Source: Cyprinodon diabolis
Lineage: Eukaryota > Chordata > Actinopteri > Cyprinodontiformes > Cyprinodontidae
Assembly: GCA_030533445.1 (NCBI GenBank)
Contig: CM060073.1
Location: forward strand, 42,420,428 to 42,484,427
DNA length: 64,000 bases
Direction of reading: 5' to 3'
In this document: piece by piece, positions 1 through 10,268 of the stretch
How the letters are laid out: each line of letters begins with the position of its first letter
How positions within the stretch are numbered: the first letter of the stretch is position 1
Notes under the pieces: model-generated
Told to the model about the DNA's origin: nothing
Databases searched by the model: none
The model's input: the letters and a program-made list of their open reading frames with translations, nothing else
Position numbers and translations under genes: made by a program

Positions 1-417
1 GTTGTTCAAAACTAAGTCCTTGGTTTTACAGTAGATTTGGTTAAAGAGAAGAAAAAAGCAACAACATCATGAAACTGAGAAATTGAAGGTTAACTGCTTT
101 ATACCTCAATTTTGATTTATTTTTTTAAATCATGTGAAACTGTGAAAAATGTACAAGTAGGGTTGTGCTCTGTTTATGAAGATAAAATTTTTTCATCAAT
201 GCACCTCTTGCGCTCCCATAGCTCAGGTGGGAATTAGTTCATCCATTTTTGTTTTTAAATTAGTTCAGATAACTGATGAACTAGCTCACTGTTATTATTT
301 TTGGGGAAGATTGAAATAGATTCTAGCTTTGGAAATAAGGTTTGGCATTTTTTATTAACTTAAGGGGGGAAAAAAAGATTAATTTGATTTTGTAAGAAAA
401 AAAAGGAGACTATATTT
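1..417. other. AT-rich spacer, nothing recognised
   Basis: No exon-like open frame, structured RNA or known repeat could be supported here. Confidence 0.5.
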
Positions 418-1127
418 TTAAAGGGGTCATAGAATGATTCTATAGGGTATTTGGTGCTGGTCCTTAAGGTCTCTGAATAGGGTGTGTAACATTTGGTTGG
501 GCTGAAAATGGCATATTTGCTGTTCTATGAGCCCTAATGCAAGCCTGGTTAAAAGCCCTAGAATGAAACAACAGGTTTTCTTACTGTTATGGTATGCTCA
601 TGAATATTTAGATGAGCTGTGTGCTGATTGGTTGGTTTACAATGAGCGAAGCTGCTGAGCAAAGACGCACCATAGCAACAAGCACTCAGTCTGAAACATC
701 GAGATTGTTGATATGGTAGGGTGACCAGACGTCCTCCTTTTCCTGGAAATGTCCTCCTACTTTTCATACCTGATGTCTGGGGGGAATTTCAAAATCGTCT
801 GGGACTTTGGGACGGGGGGCACGGAGCGACCAAACCCGACCCGGTGATGGTAGCCTGGACACAGGCAGCCTTGTGGGCTGATCTGTATGTCAATTTGTGG
901 GCGTGACAAAAGTACAGGCCAGAACCAAATACGGCAACATCCCAGAGTTTACGTCAACTCGGGGCTTCATTTGGATTCACCTGTTTTATTGTGGAAGTTT
1001 AGAATTGTGAGATTTGCAGAGAAAGGAGGTGTCGATGGGGTTTGAGCTTCGTCCATTTCACCCACTGAACTATCGTTATTCATCTATGACAATGTAAATT
1101 CGATTTTACGTTCTATGACCCCTTTAA
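418..1127. mobile_element. MITE with perfect 17-bp terminal inverted repeats
   Basis: The ends are TTAAAGGGGTCATAGAA (418-434) and its exact complement TTCTATGACCCCTTTAA (1111-1127). The interior has no transposase. The segment starting near 720 (GTGACCAGACGTCC) resembles another dispersed fish repeat and may be nested. The superfamily is uncertain: the TTAA-like outer bases could be target duplication or part of the repeat, which leaves piggyBac-like or Harbinger-like options open. Confidence 0.75.
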
Positions 1128-1748
1128 GCCATATCATCCAGCCCAAGCTACAACTGAATGCTAGAATATTGGCATACAGTATGCTGCTGCTATCTAAGAA
1201 GTAAATAGCACTGGGTGCTTTAACAGAGGTATAAAAAATGTACTGGAGGCCTAGTACAGCCTGAGGTACTGAATGTGTGTAGATACTGATATGCCTTATC
1301 CCTGTCTTCATCTAAGAACATCTGGCATTTTTGAATCTATTCAAAAGAGCACATGTTCACATTAAAATCCGACATTGAGCTTTCCCTCATCAACTATTAG
1401 ACACTCACAGTAGAAGATACAGTCACTTATAAATAAACAAAATGGCTGCTAGAATAATAATAATAAAACAGAGGTCTTTATATTAAAGCAATAAAGTGGA
1501 TTATTCACCCGAATACAGCAGTGCTTTTGAGGTCTGAACTCAAAGGTCAAGGATGTTGCCGACTGATATCAATTCCCTGCCATATAAAAGTAAAGCAAGT
1601 TTCGTAAACATGCAAATAAATAGCGAAAGCCGGAGCCGTGACATGCAGCGTTCCTCGGTTGGTGCTCCTACATTCAAACACTTCTGACACATTCTACCAA
1701 CACAGAAATGAAGCCTTTAAAAGGGAACTCTAGATGAGTGGGTAACAG
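1128..1748 (-). other. Probable 3'UTR and downstream flank of orai1
   Basis: Directly follows the orai1 stop on the minus strand. It holds no open frame of note. An AATAAT-rich patch lies near 1455. The transcript end is not determined. Confidence 0.4.
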
Positions 1749-2303
1749 TTAGGCAAAATCTTCGGCAGTCTTCAGCTCGTCGTTCTCAGCCCTGTGATTC
1801 AGCAGTTTCTGGAGCTGAATGACTTGGTCCAGCTCTCGGATCTGCCGGTCCGTTTTGTGGCTAACAAGTGTGCGGTAGAAGTGGACAGCAAAGATGATGA
1901 AGACAATTCCGAACGGCACCATTATGCAGGTGGACGCGATGGCCGCCGCCTCGCCGGAGCTGATGGTGCCGTTGTTTTTCCCGTTGTTGCTATCGAGTGG
2001 CAGGAACTTCACCCAGCACAGGAGCATGACCTCAGTCAGGAAGAGCAGGGTGCCGATGACTGTGGAGAAGGCCCAGGCCAGTTCTATGTGGCGGTGCATG
2101 CGCTCATGGGGAGACTCGTTGACTGAGTTGAGGTTGTGAACGTTGCTGACAGCCTCCAGATTGGGGAGGATGCAGGTGCTGATCATGAGGGCAAACAAAT
2201 GGACGGCGACCAGAACGGTGGTGCAGGCGCTGAAGGCGACCAGCAGCCCTGGAGGATACTTATACGTATCCTCCTGCTCCAGCTGTACCTCCACCATGGC
2301 AAC
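1749..2303 (-). CDS. orai1: orai1 coding exon 2 (TM1 to C-terminus)
   Basis: 185 codons including the stop. Contains most of TM1 with the pore glutamate, TM2 ([20 protein letters not shown]), the conserved [20 protein letters not shown] segment, TM3, a short asparagine-rich extracellular loop, TM4 ([19 protein letters not shown]) and the cytosolic coiled coil. Confidence 0.95.
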   Translation of the reverse strand, partial: VAMVEVQLEQEDTYKYPPGLLVAFSACTTVLVAVHLFALMISTCILPNLEAVSNVHNLNSVNESPHERMHRHIELAWAFSTVIGTLLFLTEVMLLCWVKFLPLDSNNGKNNGTISSGEAAAIASTCIMVPFGIVFIIFAVHFYRTLVSHKTDRQIRELDQVIQLQKLLNHRAENDELKTAEDFA

Positions 2304-3603
2304 CTGGGAGGGATAATCAGGAAAACTTTCATTCATACAGAGATTAAATCACACACAGGTGGAGCCTTAACTGATTAAAGACGAGCAGCTGGTGTCCCTG
2401 GATTTTATTTAGGGGTCAGGGGCGGGTTTAGGAAATTTGGGGCCCTAGGCAAAAACAGGCATGGGGCCCGCTGATTTGACCCATTATAGAGATACAGAGA
2501 TGTAAATAGAATAGAAGTCCCTTCTGCAGGTTTCGCCCCTCTCTTCTTGTCCCTTTTCTTGTTGTTTTCCTCTCTATGTTTTGTACTGAGCTCACTTTTC
2601 ATGTGGTCTCAAAAGGAATGGAAGATTTTTTTCCAATCACTAAGCTCACATAGCCAATTGCTCCTTCCTGTGTTTCCAAAGAGGCACTGTAGACAAGCAA
2701 TGATTTGCTTATCTGTTCTCCGTTTTTCATTTGGATGAAATAATAGTATAGAATCATGACAGCAGACAAGAGAGAGGAGAGCAGGAGGCGGGGTTACCAA
2801 AGCAGAGTTCGCTCCTTTTATATGTTGTCGCCAAAGTCTCCACTAACAGAAAAAAGTCGCTAGATTTGGCACTAGGTGTTTTTCTGGAATAAAAGCACTA
2901 GAGGGGTCTGAAAAGTTGCTAAATATAGCAACAAAAGCACTAAGTTGGCAACACTGCTCTTTGCATTGTTTGTTTTCAACTGGTTTGCTGCTGTCTGTTT
3001 GGACCTTTCTGAATATTTGCAGCAAATGGACTGATCCAATTTGGTGGACACTGAAGGGGGGCAGAGACACACTTAATATTGTAGTTTCATCAAAAACATA
3101 ATTAATGTGCACAAATATATATTAAAAATATATATTTATGGGGCCCCCAGGAACTTGGGGCCCTAGGCAACTGCCCAGTATTGCCTAATGGTAACCCCCC
3201 CCCCCTGTTAGAGGTATCAGATTAAAGGAAGCTGAATAACTAAAAGTTTACTAAAAATGAAACACAATTTCCTATCCACTGCTTTACCACAGTAAATCTA
3301 AATAGAAATCAGTAAATATCGAGATATCACCCAGAGAAGCTGTGGAAAGGGTGTGAATACTTTTGCGCTCGTCGGGTGGGCACATTTGAAAACAATAATC
3401 TGCGTCACACACGAACTGCGGCTGTCCGTGTCCACGGCCCGTGGAGTTGCGTGTCCGATCAGGGAGAAGTTGGACCCACTTTTACTCACCATTGCGAAAC
3501 CGGACAGGAGAGCCGAGGTGCGGCTGGTGGCTTTCAGCTTAGCTCGGCTCAAGTATAACTTTCTCCAGGAGAGCGCCTGCATGGAGTGCTCGTTCAGGCT
3601 CAT
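1749..3603 (-). CDS. orai1: orai1, pore subunit of the CRAC (store-operated calcium) channel, two coding exons
   Basis: Plasma-membrane calcium channel subunit opened by STIM proteins when ER calcium stores empty. Coding exon 1 is 3490-3603 and exon 2 is 1749-2303; the donor ATG|GTGAGT and acceptor CCCTCCCAG|GTTGCC give FAM|VAMVEV. This is 222 residues from the Met of [13 protein letters not shown]. Visible landmarks, counted from that Met: Arg28 (human R91), the selectivity-filter Glu43 in MVEVQ (human E106), a TM3 Glu in FLTEV (human E190), an NGT sequon in the TM3-TM4 loop, and a C-terminal coiled coil ([13 protein letters not shown]) where STIM docks. LNSV and the long loop favour ORAI1 over ORAI2 or ORAI3. 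Upstream of this Met the frame has no ATG before a stop at 3736-3738, so the long N-terminus of human ORAI1 is not encoded contiguously. The single intron carries a hAT MITE. Confidence 0.95.
2417..3207. mobile_element. Non-autonomous hAT element in the orai1 intron
   Basis: The left end reads CAGGGGCGGGTTTAGG. The right end reads GGTAACCCCCCCCCCCCTG, whose complement starts CAGGGGGG. It is flanked by 8-bp target duplications TTAGGGGT (2409-2416) and TTAGAGGT (3208-3215), with one mismatch. GGGGCCCTAGGCAA occurs near both ends. No transposase frame survives. Confidence 0.8.
3490..3603 (-). CDS. orai1: orai1 coding exon 1 (STIM-gating helix and start of TM1)
   Basis: Encodes 38 residues, MSLNEHSM through GFAM, equivalent to human residues 64-101. 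The exon ends in phase 0 at GTGAGT. Sequence from 3604 to 3735 stays open but contains no ATG and does not resemble the proline/arginine-rich N-terminus or the SYSEV motif of human ORAI1, so I treat it as 5'UTR. A possible acceptor (GCTGTCAG) lies immediately before the ATG, so an unseen upstream exon cannot be excluded. Confidence 0.9.
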
Positions 3604-3738
3604 TCTGACAGCTATTCCAGGACAGACCGAAAACTTTGCTTTAGGAGACACAAATATTCCCAGGACGGCGCTCTGCAGCAGGTTCCGCGTCCACGGAGGA
3701 ACTTTGGCTCCAAACGGAAACAAAAAATAAAACTTCTA

Positions 3739-4114
3739 TGAAAAAGATCCTAAAATCAGTAAAAAAAAAAAAAAAAAAAATTCTCTCCAACAGCTGACTG
3801 TTGGAAACTATGAAGAGGAAACTCAAGATACCCACAATCCAACGCTCCTCACAGCCGCTGCAACTGTCAGGTCCTCCCCCTCCCCTCTCTGTTTCTGAGC
3901 GCTACCAGCAGCTCATCAGTCATAAACAGGACTGCCTTCTGCTTTGCAACAGTTAAACATCAACACCATTAAGAAAAATGCTTAACACCGGGATTTTTCA
4001 AGTACTGAGGTCAAATATTATGATAAATCTTACTTGACAAAAAAAAAAAAACATCCTGGTGACTTTTTAAAATATATTTTGAAAACGTGAATAAAGAGAG
4101 AATCACAAGCCCAT
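3739..4114. promoter_or_regulatory. Upstream flank and presumed promoter side of orai1
   Basis: Lies just upstream of orai1 exon 1 on the minus strand. It contains an A-tract (3761-3780) and a C/T-rich patch (3875-3895). No TATA box is evident, and the promoter assignment rests on position only. Confidence 0.3.
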
Positions 4115-4420
4115 CATCCATCCATCCATTTTTCAACACGCTTAATCCCAAGTGGGGTCGCAAGAGGTGCTGGTCCCTATCTCCAGCTGTCAACGGGCGA
4201 GAGGTGGGGTACACCCTGGACAGGTCGTCAGTCCATCACAGGGCAACACAGAGACAAACAACCATTCACATACACACTGACAAAAACATGACTGATTAAC
4301 CTATCCGTCATGTTTTTGCACTGTGGGAGGAAGTCGGAGTACCCGGAGAGATCCAACACATGCTCAGGGAGATCATGCAAACTCCATGCAGAAAGACATG
4401 GAGCAGCTGAAAATGAACAT
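4115..4420 (-). repeat. Fish retroposon fragment with (GGAT)n tail
   Basis: Begins on the plus strand with CATCCATCCATTTTT and continues with the widespread teleost motif GTGGGGTACACCCTGGACAG and then TGTGGGAGGAAGTCGGAG. On the minus strand it therefore ends in GATG units, as RTE-mobilised elements do. The element name was not determined. Confidence 0.6.
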
Positions 4421-4473
4421 CTTCATTCTCACACTCATCTGTGAGTGTGAGAATGAATGTGAGTGAGTGTTAT

Positions 4474-4575
4474 CATTATTATTATTATTATTATTATTAT
4501 TAGCACTATACCATATTATTATTGTTGTTGTTATTATTAATATTTAATTATTATTACTACTATTATTATTATTGT
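4474..4575. repeat. (ATT)n microsatellite
   Basis: Run of ATT triplets at 4474-4502 with degenerate ATT/GTT repeats continuing to about 4575. Confidence 0.85.
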
Positions 4576-4882
4576 CACCATCATCATCATGCATGTGCTT
4601 GGCCCACTAAATGAATCAAATGACTTGCAATAATATATCACATTTGTGGATTTTTTTTTTTTTTTTTTAACAAATCATATAGTTTGACATTTCTCTGAAT
4701 AATGAAAAAAAGAAATAATAATAATAAAAACAGGAAAATACCGAGGACATGACCTCGGTGTTCTAAATGTTGGTAACGGGTCTGCTTAAAACTATTGATC
4801 TTTAGCATTTACTATTTTCAAAGAAATGGACACCAAGCAAAAGTTTGATTAATTAATTGCAAAAAAGAAAATGAAAAACAAT

Positions 4883-5802
4883 GGACTTTGTTTCCAAGTT
4901 TGAAGACGTTTCCCTTCCCATCCAGGAAGCTTTTTAAATTCAAGTCAGGAATAGCGTTGAGTTTGAGGTTTCATACAGTAGCCCATCAAAACCTTGTTTT
5001 TGTTATTAAAAACAGGCAAATTGGAACAGACGAAAGGGTCCATTTCTTTGGAATGGGGGTCATTTGGCTTCTTTTCTTAGCCTGCAATGCTCCATACCAG
5101 GCTCGGACTGGTAATCCTAAATTCAGGAACCTGTAACAGTAAATAACTCAAGGAGCTCAAGAAGTAATTTGATGTTAACTAATTAAATGATGCATGCAGT
5201 GTATATTGGTGTGTTGTACACATATGGGGCCCACCCAGATAACGTTGCTTACAGGCCTATTGTTGTGTTGTTATGTCATTGGGTGCATGATGGGGTTTTG
5301 CATCTGAAGGCTTACGTTTCCCGTCTTACGTGCATTGTTGCCAGGTTGGGATGTTTCAAAATTTTCCGATTTTCACAGGGGATTGTTGGCCTGCTGCATA
5401 GGCGAGGTCCTCCGCTACAGGGAGCTGCAATGATAGCGGGAATGCATTAACTCAATTGCTGCATTGGTTTCCTTCACGCACCTCTTAAACCATCTGTTTT
5501 CTTTATCCAAAATGTGAACATTCTGGTCCTCAAAAGAATTTCCTTTGTCCATAAGGTGTAGATGTACAGCAGAGTCTTTTCCAGAGGAGACCGCTCTTCT
5601 GTTTTGGGCCATGCGTCTGTGGAGAGGTTGTTTGGTTTCTCCAATATAAAGACCAAAGCATTCCTCACTGTTACCAAAACAAAAACAAGGCTTTGCTGGG
5701 CTACTGTATAACGCCTTGAACTCAATGCTATTTCTGACATTTTTAATTGAAAAAGCTTCCTGGATGGGAAGCGAAACGTCTTCAAACTAGGAAACAAAGT
5801 CC
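4883..5802 (-). mobile_element. Penelope-like retroelement fragment with inverted terminal arms
   Basis: The left arm (about 4883-5012) and the right arm (about 5677-5802) are inverted copies of one sequence that begins GGACTTTGTTTCC and includes GAAGACGTTTC and CATCCAGGAAGCTTTTT. Between them, on the minus strand, lies the C-terminal GIY-YIG endonuclease region of a Penelope-like element (GLYIGETKQPLHRRMAQ). The reverse transcriptase is missing. The middle part (about 5015-5410) is not identified. Confidence 0.75.
5415..5680 (-). pseudogene. GIY-YIG endonuclease remnant of a Penelope-like element
   Basis: The frame reads ECFGLYIGETKQPLHRRMAQ, then SAVHLHLMDKGNSFEDQNVH and RWFKRCVKETNAA. Penelope-like elements carry this C-terminal domain to nick target DNA. 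The conserved order GLYIGET, then R-MAQ, then S-VH-H is intact, but the frame ends soon after the KE motif and nothing upstream codes for RT. Confidence 0.7.
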
Positions 5803-6074
5803 AGTGGATTGTTTTTAATTTTCATTTTTCGGAATGACTATGACCTGGATGACTGAGAACCTTCACCAGCATATTAATTACTTCTCTCATTTTATTAAAT
5901 AAAAAGAGACATAAAGCAAATGAGATTCTGAAATGGATATTTTAAAAAAAAATTGAATAATTTATAAGATTAATTAAAAAAAAGGGTAGTTAAAATTGTA
6001 TTCATTTCTATGCCCTAAATTTTTTTTGGGGGGGGGGCCAGGTTGGGGTTGTTTTTGTCATCCGTTCTGCAGAG
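5803..6074. other. AT-rich spacer with a poly-G tract
   Basis: Contains A/T runs and a G10 run near 6028-6037. No gene is seen. Confidence 0.5.
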
Positions 6075-6265
6075 AAGGTGATTGGCTGCAGTCTCTAGGA
6101 TCTGTACGCCTCCAGGACTCTGAGGCATGCAGGGAAGATTGTTGCTGATCCCTCGCACCCCAGCCACAAACTATTTCAGATGCTTCCCTCTGGCAGGAGG
6201 CTGCGGTCCATCAGGACCAAAACCTCACATCACAAGAACATTTTCTTCATATCTGCCACGAACCT
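6075..6265 (+). pseudogene. C-terminal remnant of a LINE ORF2 (L2/Rex1-like)
   Basis: One frame gives RTLRHAGKIVADPSHPSHKL followed by FQMLPSGRRLRSIRTK and SHHKNIFFISATNLS, the tail of fish L2/CR1-group LINE proteins. There is an in-frame stop before DLYASRT. It is an old, dead fragment. Confidence 0.6.
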
Positions 6266-6389
6266 GTCCAAATGCACCTCTCCAAAATTGTAGGTGACAC
6301 AGACAGTACCGCAAACAGGAGGCCTCTGATTGGTCTAATCTACACCCTCTCTACACTATGCGTACTTCCTGTTTCGTACTTTACCGGCT

Positions 6390-6640
6390 TGTTTTGTTTG
6401 TATAACCGCCGTTGTGGAAAACGACTCGTGAAGTTGGACCAGCTAGAAGATCGAGGAGCCGCGAGAACGCTAGTACCGCTCTTTTTCACCCTCATGTCCC
6501 TCTATTGTTGCACAAACTTGGCCCTTGCATTTTTCCACTTCCTCGCCGCCTCAGCTGTATCTAGACCCACAGCTAGTTCCTCATTGTCCCTCTTTATTTG
6601 TGGTTTGGAATAACATAGCTCAGACCATGCTTCAAAATTC
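6390..6640 (-). pseudogene. Transposon gene remnant with MADF/SANT-like start
   Basis: The minus-strand frame includes [20 protein letters not shown], like the MADF/Myb-SANT co-factors of PIF/Harbinger transposons. The DNA is related to about 36300-36600 on the plus strand, which lies inside a MITE-like element. No terminal repeats are seen at this copy. Confidence 0.45.
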
Positions 6641-7059
6641 GGCATAAAGCAAAATATCTGCGACACACTGCTGCGGAAGTATAACCAGCCAGACACTTAA
6701 CATAGCATATCCATAACTTCTGCTTTACATTAACGGACAGTCTACTGTGTATATAGTATATACTGTAGCTATGTAGTATGTATTGCATATAGCTATAGAG
6801 TCTGTATTCTGTATATATAAATTTATTTTGTCTGCACCATCAACACCAAGTCAAATTCCTTGTAACAACAAGGCGGTTTGAAATATTAAATGAAAACCTC
6901 AAATATAGCATATCAAAACCATAATCAGATCTCAATATGACTTAAGCTAAAAGTTTCCATGTTATGAAATAAAGTTTTTCTGAGGGACCTATCATTCAGG
7001 GTTTCTGTGGAAACACATATCATTTATTTATCATCAATTGATTTAGTATTATGTCTTTA

Positions 7060-7139
7060 CTACAGGGCCTTTACTGGGGCCAGGACCAGTTTTACAGGGG
7101 CCCTGGCTCCCCGATGACCCCTGTCTAGGACCGCCCTTG
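7060..7139 (-). repeat. hAT terminal fragment
   Basis: The minus strand starts CAAGGGCGGTCCTAGACAGG and then GGGGCCCC-type sequence, like the ends of the CAGRGGCG hAT group elsewhere in this window. The partner end and the target duplication were not found. Confidence 0.4.
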
Positions 7140-9098
7140 CACAGTGGAGCAACACCAACACGCTGGACTTCAAACAGCATGGATTTATGTCTCTCCACTC
7201 TTCCTCGAGGCTCCGGAACAATGATTTCCATATGAAATGCAAACGATACTTGGATGACAAAGGACTTTGGACCACAGAGCAACGCTCCAGTTCTTTCTCT
7301 CCATAGAAAAGATGCTTGATCTGTGAATAGCAGCTCTTTATTTGCAGCCACCCAGCCTCTTTCCACTCCTCATCAAGCTCCCCCCCACTTCTTAAAGCGA
7401 TTTTTTTTTTGTTGCAGTCCTTTCAAAGTTACTGGTTGACCTTTTCATATCACTTTTCTTTCCGCACATATTGGATACATAACTGTAAGTAGATACTTTT
7501 TTAGCAGAAACCTTTTACAGCATACACTCCTTGCATAGAGGGGTCAGGGACTTTCTTCTGAAGATCTATCAACTCAGCAGTCTTCCTAATGATTGTGTTA
7601 CCTACTGACTGTATAAAGTTGTTCTTGTTCTGCTTGTGTGTCTGAAAGCAATCAGTCCATTGTTCTAAAGCATGATGCTGGTTTCTTTTCTGTTGCAGAG
7701 CAAGTTTGACAGAAGAAAGTTTCACCTCTTTTTTGGAAAAAACATTTTCTAGTTGGGGGGTCACTCCCAACCTTATATAATAATTAACAAAAGCCTTTGT
7801 TTAACAAGCAGAAACCACACCTGGTAAACAATTAGGGTATGTTTGAGTCCTGACCAGCAGGGGCAGCTGGACGGTCTGTGTGTTAACGCCCCTCCTTGCA
7901 GCAAGTTTCGGTAAAGAGTTTAACTGATCTCACCCATTTTATGTAATTATTGTCAAATTACAGGAGAGTAAGTATTTAAAATGTAGCTCCAACGTGTGAA
8001 TTTCATCTTACCTCAATATTGAACCTTTTTCATGATATTCATATATTTTCAGATGCACCTGTAAAATATATCTGTGCAATGATTTAGTTACACCCATGTC
8101 ACTGCTTTTTAACAGAAATAGCAGAGCAGCCAATCAAATTGCAGCAATCCATTTTATAACTATCAAGATGTGGAAGAGATTACTTGCTGCCTTCAAACTG
8201 ATCATTATACTGAGGAAGAATATATATATATATATATATATATAGATAACCTTAAATGCTGTTGGTGCTAGAATTCCTGGAATGAATATTTCAGAAACTA
8301 CTAAATGTCTGGGATTTTCACACACAGAGAAGAATGTTTGGTTTATTATTTTACTATTTGGGAAGACAACCATTAAGCAGCATCTGTGTAAAGGTGCTTT
8401 GTTGATTATTTATTTTTTAATGATAATTGTAACATAAACCTATTAAATAAACCTTACATGATCCATATTTTTGCAAATAAAAAAGATTATTTATTTGCAG
8501 AAAGTTACATTTATTGTATTTACATACAGGTAACCTGATTGTAATGCAATTCAACAAATAAACTTGTAGATGTTGTATTTGAAATGAATATACTTGTTAG
8601 CATTAAATATGAGCAAGTATATTTTCTTAACACTAAATACATAAACTTGAGAGTTGTGTCTTTAAATAAATAAGCTATGAATATGTATTTGAAACGTTTG
8701 TGTTAATGTTATCTAAAAAAAATAAAATGGGTTTTCTTATGGAATAAACTAAGTTAAATCTTAAATTTGTGGTTTAATATTTTTGTGAGTCTATCAAAGT
8801 GTAGAAGCAAAGTGTAAAAGGAGCTGGTAAGTGTACAGTTTAGTGATAAATATGCAGGTGTTTTAAATGTATTGCACATCTTTCAGGATAGTGTCCCACT
8901 ACTTTGTTTAATTAACTTTTCTTGAATGTCCTGCAACTTTTTGAATTACTGACATGTTTACTTTAAATGCACAACTAACCTTGTGCAGTAGCCCCCCCAC
9001 TGATCAATACAGCAGAGAAATAGCTGTGCATTAAAGTGCATGAGCAACTGTGCTAATCGAAGACTATTTATTGTCATGTTTGGCTTAAGGTTCCTAAC
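7140..9098. other. Spacer without recognised genes
   Basis: AT-rich. Contains a TA microsatellite at 8221-8244. The open frames here lack splice context and homology. Confidence 0.5.
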
Positions 9099-10268
9099 CA
9101 GTGTTGGGCACGTTACTTTGAAAAATAATTAGTTATAGTTACTAGTTACTTCTCCCAAAAAGTAACTGAGTTACTAACTGAGTTACTCCACAATAAAAGT
9201 AACTAGTTACTAGTAAAAGTAACTATTGCGTTACTTTTGCGTTTCTCGCCCCCGTAACCCTCACCACCCAGCCCCCACCTTCTCGCGGTGTGTTTCCAAA
9301 GCCAGCTGAATAGAGCGGACAACAAAGACAAGAACCTGCAGAGAGTTTAGCATTTATTGCAACTCAACGTAAATGACATCTGGTGAAATTAATAACTGGG
9401 GATGTCTAATTCTGAAATCCTGTGTGTTTAGGTTGTTATAGATACGGCAACATCTATCTATCCATCTATCTATCTAGATCTATACTCTGCGTGTGACATA
9501 AAATATGGATCTCCATCCCTGCCACAAAGGCCGTCAAATAATGTTTAAAATAAAAAATACAGTAGGTTGAAAAGGCAGAGTATCCATCCATCCATCCATC
9601 CATCCATCCATCTAGATTTCTCCCTTTCATTTGATCGTTCACGCTCTCCATAGTTCTCCTGTGGCGCTAGCACAGGGCGACTGGTGCGCGCCTTTAGCGA
9701 GCATGCGCATTTCCTGTCGCTTGCGCGGTGAATCGTGCCGCCTGCGCTGTGCGGAGATGCAGAGGAAACCGTATGTGATGGGGAAACGCAGCTCGACGTA
9801 ACACCGGTATTTCCATGTGGAAAACGCTGTTTTGCTGCTGGAGTCATCCTCACTCTCCATCTCTCTGTGTGTGCTGCACGTTAACACCCGCCAGCAGAAA
9901 CACCCACCTACCCAACTGACAGATGGAATCTCACTATACATCAGCCATTCTCATCCTCCCCTCTCTCATGACAAGGCGCGCACCTCTGGATGACCTAAAA
10001 AATAATCTCTAATATCTCTTAAACAAAAGTAGCACAAACAATATATTTTTTCTGCACAAATCTGCACTAACGTTGCACTAACCATTCAGTCTATTTGCAG
10101 AGTTTTTTGACGTGGGTGGGGTGTCAGCTTCACGCAGCTGTGCACGAGTCCTATCATGAAAAAAGGTTCATTGTGCAACCTGAGTAACGCGCAGTAACGG
10201 GGTGTCTGCAATGGTAACTGCGTTATAGTTACAGTCAAAGTAATTAGTTAGATTACTCATTACTAAAA
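9099..10268 (+). mobile_element. Non-autonomous DNA element, CAGTGTTGGGCACG family, copy 1
   Basis: Starts CAGTGTTGGGCACGTTACTT and contains TAACTAGTTACT-type internal inverted repeats, a TCTA run, (ATCC)n at 9582-9613 and a GC-rich block (9660-9780). The right side returns to AGTAATTAGTTAGATTACTC near 10268, but the expected closing CCCAACACTG is absent, so that end looks truncated. The CAGTG start suggests hAT. A near-identical copy begins at 63052. Confidence 0.65.

Noticed and set aside
1794..2126. Long plus-strand frame over orai1 exon 2
   Set aside because: Shadow of the conserved minus-strand ORAI1 coding sequence.
3604..3723. N-terminal extension of orai1 beginning at 3723
   Set aside because: That frame opens with TTG, has no ATG, is preceded by TAG and does not resemble ORAI N-termini. 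Treated as 5'UTR.
6272..6613. Plus-strand frame of 113 codons with membrane-like stretches
   Set aside because: It overlaps a transposon remnant whose relative at about 36300 supports the minus-strand reading instead.
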